Shown here piece by piece: positions 1 to 8,938 of a stretch of DNA of 64,000 nucleotides. Position 1 is the first letter of the stretch. The number at the start of each line of letters is the position of its first letter. Position numbers and translations under genes: made by a program. The notes below the pieces were generated by a model. The model ran no database searches and was not told the origin of the DNA. It saw only the letters and a list, made by a program, of their open reading frames with translations. Where the stretch lies: assembly GCA_963810815.1 (NCBI GenBank), contig CAWEPB010000002.1:124001-188000 (forward strand), in the 5' to 3' direction. The stretch comes from CAVQWT01 sp963810815. GTDB taxonomy: Bacteria > Pseudomonadota > Gammaproteobacteria > Burkholderiales > Casimicrobiaceae.

Positions 1-609
1 GTCGGGCTGTCGATGGTGCCATTGCTCGGCCAGATCGCGTCGGGCCTGCTCGCGCCGGTGCTCGCCGCCGGCGTCATGGTCGGCTGCCGGGAGCTCGATC
101 GCGGACAGCCGCTGCGCATCGCGCACCTGTTCGCCTGCTTCGACGACCGCCTGGTGTCGCTGCTGATCGCGTCGGCCGTCTACCTCGGCGCGTGGATCGT
201 GCTGTGGCTGCTCGCGGGCCTGTTCGTGTTCGGCGCCGCGGGCGTCGGGTTCGCCTTCTCGCTGCTCGCGGGCGACCCGTCGGCGCTGGTGTCGTCGGCG
301 CTGTCCGGCCTCGGCCTCGGCGCGCTCGTCGCCATGCTCGTCGTGCTGCTGCTGTCGATACCGCTGATGATGGCGTTCTGGTTCGCGCCGGCGCTGATCG
401 CACTGCGTGGCGACGAGCCGGTCACGGCGATGACGGCAAGCTTTTCCGGCTCGCTCGCCAACGTCCTGCCGCTGTTCGTCTACAGCCTCGTCGGGCTGGT
501 GCTGGCGCTCGTCGCGTCGATTCCGTTCGGGCTGGGCTGGCTGGTGCTCGGGCCGATGCTCGCCGGCTCGGTCTACGCGAGCTGGCGCGACATCTTCGCG
601 CCCGATTGA
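1..609 (+). CDS. BPSS1780-family integral membrane protein (5' partial)
   Basis: The reading frame is open from base 1, so the gene begins upstream of the window; the ATG at 13 is probably internal. The visible 202 residues contain about four to five hydrophobic segments and a motif FWFAPALIAL about two thirds along. The product at 5649 has a matching stretch (IWFAPALVVF), and both end in a similar S-Y/WRD-I/LF tail. I therefore read the two as paralogues of the family annotated as BPSS1780-type membrane proteins in betaproteobacteria, whose function is unknown. It converges on polA with a 15-bp gap and no visible terminator. Confidence 0.75.
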   Translation, partial: VGLSMVPLLGQIASGLLAPVLAAGVMVGCRELDRGQPLRIAHLFACFDDRLVSLLIASAVYLGAWIVLWLLAGLFVFGAAGVGFAFSLLAGDPSALVSSALSGLGLGALVAMLVVLLLSIPLMMAFWFAPALIALRGDEPVTAMTASFSGSLANVLPLFVYSLVGLVLALVASIPFGLGWLVLGPMLAGSVYASWRDIFAPD

Positions 610-624
610 CCGCCGTGCCGGCCG

Positions 625-3384
625 TCAGTGCGCCTGTTCCCAGTTGGGGCCGGCGCCGACATCGACGACGAGCGGCACGTCGAGCCTGGCCACACCGGTC
701 ATCTTGCCCGGCAGTTCGCGCTGCACCGTGGCGAGCTCGGCCGCCGGGACCTCGAGCACCAGCTCGTCGTGCACCTGCAGGATCAGGCGGCTCGACAGCC
801 GCGCCGCGTCCAGCCAGTCCTGGACGGCCAGCATCGCGAGCTTGACGAGGTCGGCGGCCGTCCCCTGCATCGGCGCGTTGATCGCCGCGCGCTCGGCGCC
901 GGCGCGCCGCGGCCCGCCCGCCGCCTTGATGTCGGGCAGCCACAGCCTGCGGCCGAAGACCGTCTCGACGTAGCCCTGCGCCCGCGCCCGCTCGCGCGTC
1001 CGCTCCATGTAATCGGCCACACCGGGATAGCGCGCGAAATACTTGTCGATGAACTGCTGCGCCGCGGCGCGCTCGATGCCGAGCTGCTGCGCGAGGCCGA
1101 ACGCGCCCATGCCGTAGATGAGGCCGAAGTTGACGGCCTTGATGTAGCGGCGCTGGTCGGCGGTGACGTCGGCGAGCGGCACGCCGAAGATCTCGGCGGC
1201 GGTCGCGCGATGGATGTCGGCGCCCTCGTGGAAGGCGCGGACCAGCGCGGGGTCCCCCGACAGGTGCGCCATGATCCGCAGCTCGATCTGCGAGTAATCG
1301 GCCGAGACCAGCACGTGACCCGGCGGCGCGATGAACGCCTCGCGGATGCGCCGGCCCTCCGCGGTGCGCACGGGAATGTTCTGCAGGTTGGGGTCGCTGG
1401 ACGCGAGCCGCCCGGTCACCGCCGTCGCCTGCGCGAACGTCGTGTGCACGCGGCCGGTGCGCGCGTTCACCATCTGCGGCAGCTTGTCGGTGTACGTCGA
1501 CTTGAGCTTCGACAGCGCGCGGTGCTCGAGCAGCACCTTCGGCAGCGGATAGTCGGCCGCCAGCTCCTGCAGCACCTCCTCGTCGGTCGACGGCTGACCG
1601 GTCGCCGTCTTCTTCACCGTCGGCAGTCCCATCCGCGTGAACAGGATCTCGCCCAGCTGCTTCGGCGACGCGAGGTTGAACGGCTGGCCGGCGATCTGGA
1701 ACGCCTGCTGCTCGAGCGCGACGACGCGTTCGCCCAGCTCGCGGCTCTGGCGCGCCAGCAGCGCCGAGTCGATCAGCACGCCGGTGCGCTCCATCCGGAA
1801 CAGCACCTCGCGCACCGGCATCTCGATCGCCGCGTAGACGTGGAGCAGCCGCGGATCCTTCGCGAGGCGCGGGTGCAGCGCGTGGTGCAGCTGCAGCGTG
1901 ATGTCGGCGTCCTCGGCGGAATACTCGGCGGCGGCCTCGACGGGGACCTGGTCGAAGCCGATCTGCGAGGCACCCTTGCCGGCGACGTCGGCGTAGCTGA
2001 TCGTCTTGACGTCGAGGTGCCGCCACGCGAGGTTGTCCATGTCGTGCGGCTTGTGCGACTCGAGCACGTACGACTCGAGCAGCGTGTCGTGCGCGACGCC
2101 CGCCAGCGCGACGCCGTGGTTGGCGAGCGCGTGCTGGTCGTACTTGACGTTCTGTCCGAGCTTGGCGCGGGACGGATCGGCGAACCACGGCGCCAGCGTG
2201 GCGAGGGTGCGGTCGCGATCGAGCTGGTCCGGCGCGCCGGTGTAGCGATGCGCGAGCGGGATGTAGCACGCGCGGCCAGGTTCGACGCAGAACGAAAGCC
2301 CGACGATCGACGCCGCCATCGGGTCGAGGCTGGTCGTCTCGGTGTCGAAGCACACCAGCTCGGCCGCGGCGAGCGCGTGCCGCCAGCGCTCGAGCGCGGC
2401 TTCGTCGACCACCGTTTCGTAGTGGCGCGGCGGGTGCTTCTTCGGCGCGTGGGCCGGAGGATCGTCGGGCGCGAACAGGCGTCCGGTCTCGCGCGCCGCC
2501 GCGGCGGCGATGGCGCCGGCGGGATCCGCCCTGGCCGAGTCGCTCCTGCGGTCGCGCAGCCAGCTCCTGAATTCGAAGCGCTCGAACAGCGCCGCGAGCG
2601 CGTCTTCGCGCGGCGGCGAGATCGCGAGGTCGGCGGGCCCGACCGGCAGCGCGCAGTCGGTCTTGACGGTGAGCAGCCGGCGCCCCTGCGGCAGCCACTC
2701 GCGCGCCGCGCGCAGGTTCTCGCCGACGACGCCGCCGATCTCGTCCGCGTGGGCGACGATGGCGTCGAGGCTGCCGTACTGCGCAAGCCACTTGGCGGCG
2801 GTCTTCGGGCCGACCTTCGCCACGCCCGGCACGTTGTCGACGGCGTCGCCGGTGAGCGTGAGGAGGTCGAGCACCTGGTCGGCGCGGACGCCGAACTTGC
2901 CGACCACGCCGGGCTCGTCGAGCGTCTCGTTGCTCATCGTGTTGACGAGCGTGATGCCGGGGCGCACCAGCTGCGCGAGGTCCTTGTCCGACGTCGACAC
3001 GACGCAGTCGATGCCCTGCGCGGCCGCCTGCGTGGCCAGGGTGCCGATGACGTCGTCGGCCTCGACCCCGTCGATCACCAGCAGCGGCCAGCCGTGCGCG
3101 GTGACCAGTTCCTTCAGCGAGGGCAGCTGCGCGACGAGGTCGTCGGGCATCGGTGGCCGGTGCGCCTTGTACTCCGGATACCAGTCGTCGCGGAAGGTCC
3201 TGCCCGGCGCGTCGAGCACGACGGCGAAGTAGTCCGGCTTGCCGTCCTCCACCATTCGGCGCAACATCGACACGACCCCGCGGAGCGCGCCGGTGGGTTC
3301 GCCGCGCGACGTGCGCAAGTCCGGCAGCGCATGGAACGCGCGGTAGAGATACGATGAACCGTCCACCAGCACGAGCTTAGGCAT
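625..3384 (-). CDS. polA: DNA polymerase I
   Basis: A 919-residue PolA with all three domains. The N-terminal 5'-nuclease has DGVEADDVIG and STSDKDLAQLV. The 3'-5' proofreading domain keeps CFDTETTSLD, LGQNVKYD and YSAEDAD, so the exonuclease looks active. The polymerase domain has SADYSQIELRIMAHLSGD (motif A), the O-helix region RRYIKAVNFGLIYGMGAFG and LQVHDELVLE (motif C). It acts in Okazaki fragment processing and excision repair. The frame stays open upstream, but MPKLVLVDGSSYLYRAFHA is the canonical N-terminus and has AGGA just upstream, so the start is set at 3384. That start codon overlaps the start codon of the divergent LOG gene. Confidence 0.97.
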   Translation of the reverse strand: MPKLVLVDGSSYLYRAFHALPDLRTSRGEPTGALRGVVSMLRRMVEDGKPDYFAVVLDAPGRTFRDDWYPEYKAHRPPMPDDLVAQLPSLKELVTAHGWPLLVIDGVEADDVIGTLATQAAAQGIDCVVSTSDKDLAQLVRPGITLVNTMSNETLDEPGVVGKFGVRADQVLDLLTLTGDAVDNVPGVAKVGPKTAAKWLAQYGSLDAIVAHADEIGGVVGENLRAAREWLPQGRRLLTVKTDCALPVGPADLAISPPREDALAALFERFEFRSWLRDRRSDSARADPAGAIAAAAARETGRLFAPDDPPAHAPKKHPPRHYETVVDEAALERWRHALAAAELVCFDTETTSLDPMAASIVGLSFCVEPGRACYIPLAHRYTGAPDQLDRDRTLATLAPWFADPSRAKLGQNVKYDQHALANHGVALAGVAHDTLLESYVLESHKPHDMDNLAWRHLDVKTISYADVAGKGASQIGFDQVPVEAAAEYSAEDADITLQLHHALHPRLAKDPRLLHVYAAIEMPVREVLFRMERTGVLIDSALLARQSRELGERVVALEQQAFQIAGQPFNLASPKQLGEILFTRMGLPTVKKTATGQPSTDEEVLQELAADYPLPKVLLEHRALSKLKSTYTDKLPQMVNARTGRVHTTFAQATAVTGRLASSDPNLQNIPVRTAEGRRIREAFIAPPGHVLVSADYSQIELRIMAHLSGDPALVRAFHEGADIHRATAAEIFGVPLADVTADQRRYIKAVNFGLIYGMGAFGLAQQLGIERAAAQQFIDKYFARYPGVADYMERTRERARAQGYVETVFGRRLWLPDIKAAGGPRRAGAERAAINAPMQGTAADLVKLAMLAVQDWLDAARLSSRLILQVHDELVLEVPAAELATVQRELPGKMTGVARLDVPLVVDVGAGPNWEQAH

Positions 3385-4108
3385 GCGTCCTACCAGCAAG
3401 ATTCCCGAACTTGTCGATCCGCAGGCGATGTACACGAGCAACGGGCAGGAAGCCTGGCGGTTGCTGGGGATTATGGCAGAGTTCGCGAGCGCGACCGACC
3501 GGCTGCGCGGCATCCGGCCCGCCGTCAGCGTGTTCGGCAGCGCGCGGCTCGGTCCCGACAATCCGTGGTACTCGAAATGCGAGACCATCTCGCGGCTGCT
3601 CTCCGACGCGGGCTTCGCCGTCATCTCCGGCGGGGGGCCGGGCCTGATGGAGGCCGCCAACCGCGGCGCCCACGGCGGCCGGTCGCCGGCCATCGGGCTC
3701 AACATCGAACTTCCGCACGAGCAGGGCGGCAACGAATTCCAGGACGTCGGCATCCGCTTTCGCTACTTCTTCGCGCGCAAGATGATGTTCGTGCGCTTCG
3801 CCTCCGCGTACGTCGTCCTGCCCGGCGGCTTCGGCACGCTCGACGAGCTGTCCGAATGCCTGACGCTGGTCCAGACCGGCAAGTCGCGCCGCATCCCGAT
3901 CATCCTGGTGGGCGGTGATTTCTGGCGCGGCCTGATCGACTGGATGCGCGAGCGCCTCGTCGGCGACGGGTTGATCGGAGCACAGGATCTCGACCTGATG
4001 CGCGTCATCGACGACCCGCCCGCGATCGTCGAGGCGATCTTCGATTTCTACGAATCCCGCGGCTTCACCCCGACGCGCGCGGAGCGCGACAGAATGCTGC
4101 ACCTGTAG
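3383..4108 (+). CDS. LOG-family (TIGR00730) Rossmann-fold protein
   Basis: A 241-residue protein with the two LOG/lysine-decarboxylase-like signatures, GGGPGLMEAANRGAHGG and PGGFGTLDELSE. Members related to plant LOG are cytokinin-riboside 5'-monophosphate phosphoribohydrolases acting on nucleoside monophosphates; many bacterial members have no proven substrate, so the exact reaction here is inferred. An ATG at 3383 overlaps the divergent polA start codon. An in-frame ATG at 3428 is an equally possible start and would free 44 bp for a promoter region. Both starts have only weak ribosome binding sites. Confidence 0.88.
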   Translation: MRPTSKIPELVDPQAMYTSNGQEAWRLLGIMAEFASATDRLRGIRPAVSVFGSARLGPDNPWYSKCETISRLLSDAGFAVISGGGPGLMEAANRGAHGGRSPAIGLNIELPHEQGGNEFQDVGIRFRYFFARKMMFVRFASAYVVLPGGFGTLDELSECLTLVQTGKSRRIPIILVGGDFWRGLIDWMRERLVGDGLIGAQDLDLMRVIDDPPAIVEAIFDFYESRGFTPTRAERDRMLHL

Positions 4109-4144
4109 CGGGGCCGTGAAGGGGCGGCGGGCGGCGCGCTCTGC

Positions 4145-4150
4145 TAGAAT
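4145..4150 (+). promoter_or_regulatory. candidate -10 box upstream of the DUF2782 gene
   Basis: TAGAAT lies 20 bp before the chosen start of the DUF2782 gene. I see no convincing -35 hexamer, so this is a tentative element supported mainly by its AT-rich match in otherwise GC-rich DNA. Confidence 0.35.
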
Positions 4151-4169
4151 CGGCATCACGGATTCCGCC

Positions 4170-4583
4170 ATGGCCTGCCACCTCCCCGCTCCCGTGTTCC
4201 GCCCCGCGTTCCCTCGGGCCGCGGCTCGCGCATCGGCGCTCGCCGCCGCCGTCTGCCTGTCGCTGGCGGTGTCGGTCGCCGGGCCCTCCGGCGTGGCGCT
4301 GGCCCAGCCCGTGCCGCCACCGAAGCTCGAGCCGCTGCCCGAGATCCCGCCGCCCGACATCGCCCCCGATCCGGAGCTCGAGCCGCAGGTGACGATCACG
4401 CGGCGGGAGAACGAGACGATCGAGGAGGCACGCGTCGCCGGCAGGGTCGTCTGGATCAAGGTGACGCCCCGTCACGGGCGCCCGTATTTCCTGGTGCCCG
4501 GCCGCGACGGCGAGACGTACCTGCGTCGAGACAGCCTCGATTCGGGGCTGCGCGTCCCGCTGTGGATCCTCTTCTCGTTCTGA
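4170..4583 (+). CDS. DUF2782 exported protein
   Basis: A 137-residue protein that starts with a hydrophobic segment containing an Ala-rich core ending near VALAQP, consistent with a signal peptide or membrane anchor. A proline-rich stretch follows, then a compact conserved domain (TITRRENETIEEARVAGRVV, later YLRRDSLDSGLRVPLW). This matches DUF2782, a family of unknown function that is commonly encoded between polA and thrB, as it is here. A longer frame begins at 4116, but the ATG at 4170 gives a better signal sequence and lies just after a TAGAAT box. No biochemical role can be assigned. Confidence 0.8.
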   Translation: MACHLPAPVFRPAFPRAAARASALAAAVCLSLAVSVAGPSGVALAQPVPPPKLEPLPEIPPPDIAPDPELEPQVTITRRENETIEEARVAGRVVWIKVTPRHGRPYFLVPGRDGETYLRRDSLDSGLRVPLWILFSF

Positions 4584-4653
4584 TCCGAAGGCCCGACTCC
4601 GTCCCCCGCCACGAACCCGTCGGCGCGCACGTCGCCGCGATCCGCGCTGCCTG

Positions 4654-5652
4654 ATGTCCGTCTACACGCCCGTCACCACCGAGGAACTCGATGCCTGGCT
4701 CGCGCGCTACAGCGTGGGCGGCCTGGTCGAGCTCGCCCCGATCGCATCGGGCATCGAGAACTCGAACTACTTCGTCACGACCGGGAACGGCCGGTACGTC
4801 CTGACGCTCTACGAACGGCTGCCGGCGACCGAGCTGCCGTTCTACCTGAACCTGATGGCGCACCTCGCCCGCGCCGGCGCCGCAGTGCCGGCCCCGGTGC
4901 CGGACCGGACCGGGTCGCTGTTCAGCCTGCTCAACGGCAAGCCGGCCGGACTGGTCGAGCGCATCGACGGCGCGCCGGTGCTCGCCCCCGACGTCGACCA
5001 CTGCGCCGCGGTCGGCGCGGCGCTGGGCCGGCTGCACGTGGCGTCGCGCGGGTACCGTGCGCGGCTCACCAATCGCCGCGGTCCGGGCTGGTGGCGGCAG
5101 GCGGCGCGAGCGGTCAAGCCGTTCCTCGACGCGGACCAGAACGCGCTGCTCGCCGAGGAACTCCGGCACCAGACCGGGTTCGGCAAGGGCACGATGCCGC
5201 GAGGCGCCGTGCACGGCGACCTCTTCTGCGACAACGTGCTGTTCGCCGGAGCCGCGGTGGCCGGCATCATCGACTTCGGCTTTGCCGCCACCGACTTCCT
5301 CGCCTACGACCTCGCGATCGCCGTCAACGACTGGTGCATCGTCCGCGAAGGCGCGGAGGCAGGGGCGCTGGACCCCGGGCGGGTCGGTGCGTTCGTCCGC
5401 GCCTACGAACAGCAGCGCCCGCTCACCGCCGAGGAGCGCGAACACTGGCCGTCGCTGCTGCGCGCGGCGGCATTGCGCTTCTGGCTGTCCCGGCTGTACG
5501 ACCTTCACCTGCCGCGCGCGGGCGAACTGGTCCACGCGCACGACCCGGCGCACTTCGAGCGCGTGCTGCGCGACCGTGTCGCCCGACCCGCGCGGCTGCC
5601 GCCGGCGCCGGTCGACGCCGCCTCGGGCGCGGCGGCGCGGGTGAAGCTGTGA
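4654..5652 (+). CDS. thrB: homoserine kinase (ThrB, aminoglycoside-phosphotransferase fold)
   Basis: A 332-residue protein of the APH-like homoserine kinase family, which phosphorylates homoserine in threonine biosynthesis. Visible signatures are the N-terminal SVYTPVTTEELDAWLARY, the nucleotide-loop region IASGIENSNYFVTT, the catalytic loop HGDLFCDNVLF and the metal-binding IIDFGFAATD. Length and motifs fit the proteobacterial type II enzyme rather than the GHMP-kinase ThrB of E. coli. Its stop codon overlaps the GTG start of the next gene, which suggests translational coupling. Confidence 0.95.
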   Translation: MSVYTPVTTEELDAWLARYSVGGLVELAPIASGIENSNYFVTTGNGRYVLTLYERLPATELPFYLNLMAHLARAGAAVPAPVPDRTGSLFSLLNGKPAGLVERIDGAPVLAPDVDHCAAVGAALGRLHVASRGYRARLTNRRGPGWWRQAARAVKPFLDADQNALLAEELRHQTGFGKGTMPRGAVHGDLFCDNVLFAGAAVAGIIDFGFAATDFLAYDLAIAVNDWCIVREGAEAGALDPGRVGAFVRAYEQQRPLTAEEREHWPSLLRAAALRFWLSRLYDLHLPRAGELVHAHDPAHFERVLRDRVARPARLPPAPVDAASGAAARVKL

Positions 5653-6491
5653 CCGACGCGACGCCGGCGCCCTTCGTCCGGCGCGACGCAGCGCGCGGCG
5701 TGCACTGGCTGCGCGAGGCCTACGCGCGGCTGTCCGCCCAGCGGCTGCCCTGGCTGCTGCTGCTGATGCTCTATTACCTGCTGCTCGGACTCGTCGATCT
5801 GGTGCCCATGGTCGGCGGCGTCGTCGCGCCGTTGCTGAAGCCGGTGTTCGCCGTCGGCTTCCTCGCGGCCGCCTGGACGCAGGAACGCGGCGGCACCCCG
5901 GAACTGAAGCTGCTGTTCCGCGGCTTCACGGCCAACGTCCCGGCGCTGCTGGCGATCGGCGTCGTGTTCGTCGGCGGCGTCGGTCTCGCGCTGCTGGCGA
6001 CGGCGCTGGTCGACGGCGGCAAGACGCTCGACCTGCTGTCGGGCAAGCTCAAGCCCGACGAAGCGGCATTCGCGACCGGCGAGGTCCAGCTGGCGATGCT
6101 GTTCGCCGCCGTCTGCGCGACGCCGGTCGTGCTGGCGATCTGGTTCGCGCCGGCGCTGGTCGTCTTCCAGGGCTTCGGCCCGGTGCGCGCGCTCGTCACC
6201 AGCCTGCGCTGCTGCCTCGCCAACTGGCGGGCCGTCTCGGTCTACGGTCTGATGCTGTTCTTCTACGGCGGCGTCGTGCCGGGGATCGTCACGGGCCTCG
6301 TGGCGATGGTGGCGCCGCGCGACCTCGCGTTCACCGTGGCGCTGCTGGTGCTGATGCCGTACTTCTTCCTGTTCGTGGCAACGCTGCACATCAGCGACTA
6401 CGTCAGCTACCGGGATCTCTTCCACGCCGACGAGCCGGCCGATGCCGTCGGCGCCCCGACCGACGCCCCACCCGGCGATCAGGCGGGCTGA
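5649..6491 (+). CDS. BPSS1780-family integral membrane protein
   Basis: A 280-residue membrane protein. The GTG start at 5649 overlaps the thrB stop (GTGA). The N-terminal motif VHWLREAYARLSAQ is followed by about six hydrophobic segments, including WLLLLMLYYLLLGLVDLVPM. It is a paralogue of the partial product at the left window edge, with the shared sequence W-F-A-P-A-L and a C-terminal S-Y-RDLF. The family is frequent in betaproteobacteria and has no assigned function. Position suggests co-transcription with thrB, but nothing in the sequence links it to threonine synthesis. Confidence 0.8.
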   Translation: MTDATPAPFVRRDAARGVHWLREAYARLSAQRLPWLLLLMLYYLLLGLVDLVPMVGGVVAPLLKPVFAVGFLAAAWTQERGGTPELKLLFRGFTANVPALLAIGVVFVGGVGLALLATALVDGGKTLDLLSGKLKPDEAAFATGEVQLAMLFAAVCATPVVLAIWFAPALVVFQGFGPVRALVTSLRCCLANWRAVSVYGLMLFFYGGVVPGIVTGLVAMVAPRDLAFTVALLVLMPYFFLFVATLHISDYVSYRDLFHADEPADAVGAPTDAPPGDQAG

Positions 6492-6572
6492 CGCGGCGCG
6501 GTGCCGCGCCGGGCCATCGGCCGACGGCCGCCTTCACGACCTCGACGACGACGGGCGGGGCGACATCGACGG

Positions 6573-8849
6573 TCAGACGGGCTCGAGCTTCGCGTACTCC
6601 AGCGCCAGCCACTTCATCCCGGCCTCGCGAAAGTTGACCTGCACGCGGGCGTCGGCACCGCGGCCCTCGGCATCGACGATCACGCCGGTGCCGAACTTGG
6701 CGTGGCGAACGCTCTGGCCGATCTTCCACCCGGGACCCGCCGCCGCTCCCTCGCGCGCCGGGGCCTCGGTCCCCGCGCCCGCGCCACTGCCGGCGAAGCG
6801 GCCCCACTCGCTCTCGTCGAACTCGATCGCGCGTCGCCGTGACGACAGCCACGTGACAAGCTCGCGCGGCAGCTCGTCGAGGAATCGCGAGGCGATGTGG
6901 TAGCGGGTCTGGCCGTGCAGCATCCGGCTCTGCGCCAGCGTCAGGTACAGCCGCCGCTTGGCCCGGGTGATGGCGACGTACATGAGCCGCCGCTCCTCCT
7001 CGACCCCGGCGAACTCGTTGAGGCTGTTCTCGTGCGGGAACAGGCCTTCCTCGAGCCCGGTGACGAACACCGTGTGGAACTCCAGCCCCTTGGCGGCGTG
7101 CACCGTCATCAGCTGCAGCGCGGCGCGGCCCTCCGCCGCCTGGGTCTCGCCGGCCTCGAGCGCCGCGTGCGTGAGGAACGCGGTCAGCGGATCGGTCGCG
7201 CCTTCCTGCGCACCGTCGGCGGGGGCCTCGTCGGGATTGGCCGGATCGGCGGCGACGCGCTCCGACAGCATCGGCGCGTCGGTGGCGATCTCGGCCTCGC
7301 GCACGAAGCCCTGCGCCGCGTTGACCAGCTCCTTCAGGTTGTCGACGCGATCCTCGCCGTCCTTCTCGGCGCGGTAGTGCGCGAGGAGACCCGACGCCGC
7401 GATCACGTGCTCGACCGCCTCGGGCAGCGGCAGGCCCGCGGTCGCGGCGCGCATCGCCTCGATCGTCCGGACGAACGCCCCGAGGCTGGTGCCGGCCTTG
7501 CCGGTCAGCGCGCCCGAGCAGGCCGCCTGCCACAGCGGCACGCCCTGGCCCCGAGCCGCGTCCTGCAGCGACTCGAGCGTGCGCGCACCGATGCCGCGCG
7601 GCGGAAAGTTGACGACGCGCAGGAACGCGCCGTCGTCGCCGGGCGCCGCGATCAGCCGCAGGTAGGCGAGCGCGTGCTTCACTTCGGCGCGCTCGAAGTA
7701 GCGCATGCCGCCGTAGACCCGGTACGGCACGCCGGCGTTGAACAGCGCGTGCTCGAGCACGCGCGACTGCGCGTTGCTGCGGTAGAGGACCGCGACCTCG
7801 TCGAGCGCGATGCCGTCGGCCCCGGCGCCCTTGACGACGTCGACGATGAACGCCGCCTCGTCGAGGTCGCTGGGGGCGGCGAACGCGCGCACCGGGTCGC
7901 CCTTGGCGTCGGCGGTCCACAGGTTCTTGCCCAGCCGCGTCTGGTTGTGGCGGATCAGCGCGTTGGCGGCGTCGAGGATGTGCCCCTGCGACCGGTAGTT
8001 CTGCTCGAGCTTGATCAGGCGAACCGCGGTCCCCGCGGTGGCGAAATCGCGCTCGAAATGCTGCATGTTGGCGACGTTGGCTCCGCGGAACGCGTAGATC
8101 GACTGGTCGTCGTCGCCGACGGCGAACACCGCGGTCTCCGGGCTCGCCAGCTGCCCCAGCCACTTGTACTGGAGCACGTTGGTGTCCTGGAACTCGTCGA
8201 CCAGCAGGTGCGAGAACCGGCGCCGGTAGTGCTCGCGCAGCCGCTCGTTGCCGGCAAGCAGCTCGTAGCTGCGCAGCAGCAGCTCGGCGAAGTCGACGAC
8301 CCCCTCCCGCTGGCACATCGCCTCGTACAGCGCGTAGTGCTCGACCTGCCGGCGCGCGAACTCGTCGCCGGCCTCGACCGCGTTCGGGCGCAACCCCTCC
8401 TCCTTGGCGCCGGCGATGAACCACTGCAGCTGCTTCGGCGGGAAGCGCTCGTCGTCGAGGTTGTGCGCCTTGTACATCCGCTTGATCAGCGACAGCTGGT
8501 CCTGCGTGTCCATGATCTGGAACAGCTGGGGCAGGTTGGCGTCGCGGTGGTGTGCGCGCAGCATCCGGTTGCACAGGCCGTGGAAGGTGCCGATCCACAT
8601 GCCGCGCGTGTTGACCGGCGTCAGCGTCGACAGCCGGGTCAGCATCTCCTTCGCCGCCTTGTTGGTGAAGGTGACGGCGAGGATCGACAGCGGCGACGCC
8701 TGGCCGGTGGCGAGCAGCCACGCGATCCGCGTCGTCAGCACCCGCGTCTTGCCGCTCCCGGCGCCGGCGAGGATCAGCGCCGACTGGTGCGGCAGCGTGA
8801 CGGCCTCGAGCTGTTCCGGATTGAGGTTGGCGAGGAGTGGCGAGGCCAT
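6573..8849 (-). CDS. uvrD: UvrD/PcrA-type superfamily 1 DNA helicase
   Basis: A 758-residue 3'-5' helicase for nucleotide excision and mismatch repair. The Walker A sequence AGAGSGKT, the motif II region LLVDEFQDTN, GDDDQSIYAFRGA (motif III), LEQNYRSQGHIL (motif IV) and TVHAAKGLEFHTVFVTG (motif V) are all present in order. The C-terminus has the small Tudor-like domain typical of UvrD/PcrA (GWKIGQSVRHAKFGTGVI). The start is MASPLLANLNPEQLEAV; upstream residues in the frame look non-coding. A TATAAT lies about 30 bp upstream, back to back with the argA promoter. Confidence 0.96.
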   Translation of the reverse strand: MASPLLANLNPEQLEAVTLPHQSALILAGAGSGKTRVLTTRIAWLLATGQASPLSILAVTFTNKAAKEMLTRLSTLTPVNTRGMWIGTFHGLCNRMLRAHHRDANLPQLFQIMDTQDQLSLIKRMYKAHNLDDERFPPKQLQWFIAGAKEEGLRPNAVEAGDEFARRQVEHYALYEAMCQREGVVDFAELLLRSYELLAGNERLREHYRRRFSHLLVDEFQDTNVLQYKWLGQLASPETAVFAVGDDDQSIYAFRGANVANMQHFERDFATAGTAVRLIKLEQNYRSQGHILDAANALIRHNQTRLGKNLWTADAKGDPVRAFAAPSDLDEAAFIVDVVKGAGADGIALDEVAVLYRSNAQSRVLEHALFNAGVPYRVYGGMRYFERAEVKHALAYLRLIAAPGDDGAFLRVVNFPPRGIGARTLESLQDAARGQGVPLWQAACSGALTGKAGTSLGAFVRTIEAMRAATAGLPLPEAVEHVIAASGLLAHYRAEKDGEDRVDNLKELVNAAQGFVREAEIATDAPMLSERVAADPANPDEAPADGAQEGATDPLTAFLTHAALEAGETQAAEGRAALQLMTVHAAKGLEFHTVFVTGLEEGLFPHENSLNEFAGVEEERRLMYVAITRAKRRLYLTLAQSRMLHGQTRYHIASRFLDELPRELVTWLSSRRRAIEFDESEWGRFAGSGAGAGTEAPAREGAAAGPGWKIGQSVRHAKFGTGVIVDAEGRGADARVQVNFREAGMKWLALEYAKLEPV

Positions 8850-8876
8850 GCGGGAAGGGAAACGGGTTCGGCCCGC

Positions 8877-8906
8877 GATTATAGAGGTCCGGCGGGCGCT
8901 ATAATC
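8877..8906. promoter_or_regulatory. back-to-back uvrD/argA promoter region inside an inverted repeat
   Basis: A perfect 8-bp inverted repeat, GATTATAG (8877-8884) and CTATAATC (8899-8906), places a TATAAT on each strand. The minus-strand box (8883-8878) reads toward uvrD and the plus-strand box (8900-8905) toward argA. Predicted leaders are about 20-30 nt. At 17-bp spacing each -35 position falls on the other promoter's -10 and does not resemble TTGACA. Simultaneous firing may therefore be mutually exclusive; this last point is inference. Confidence 0.5.
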
Positions 8907-8938
8907 GGCCCGCCTCCAACTTCCGCCCCGACGCCCGC

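Noticed and set aside
422..2791. Very long open frames opposite polA and other genes
   Set aside because: They overlap proteins with full domain signatures and are rich in Arg, Ala and Pro, as expected for antisense frames of GC-rich codons.
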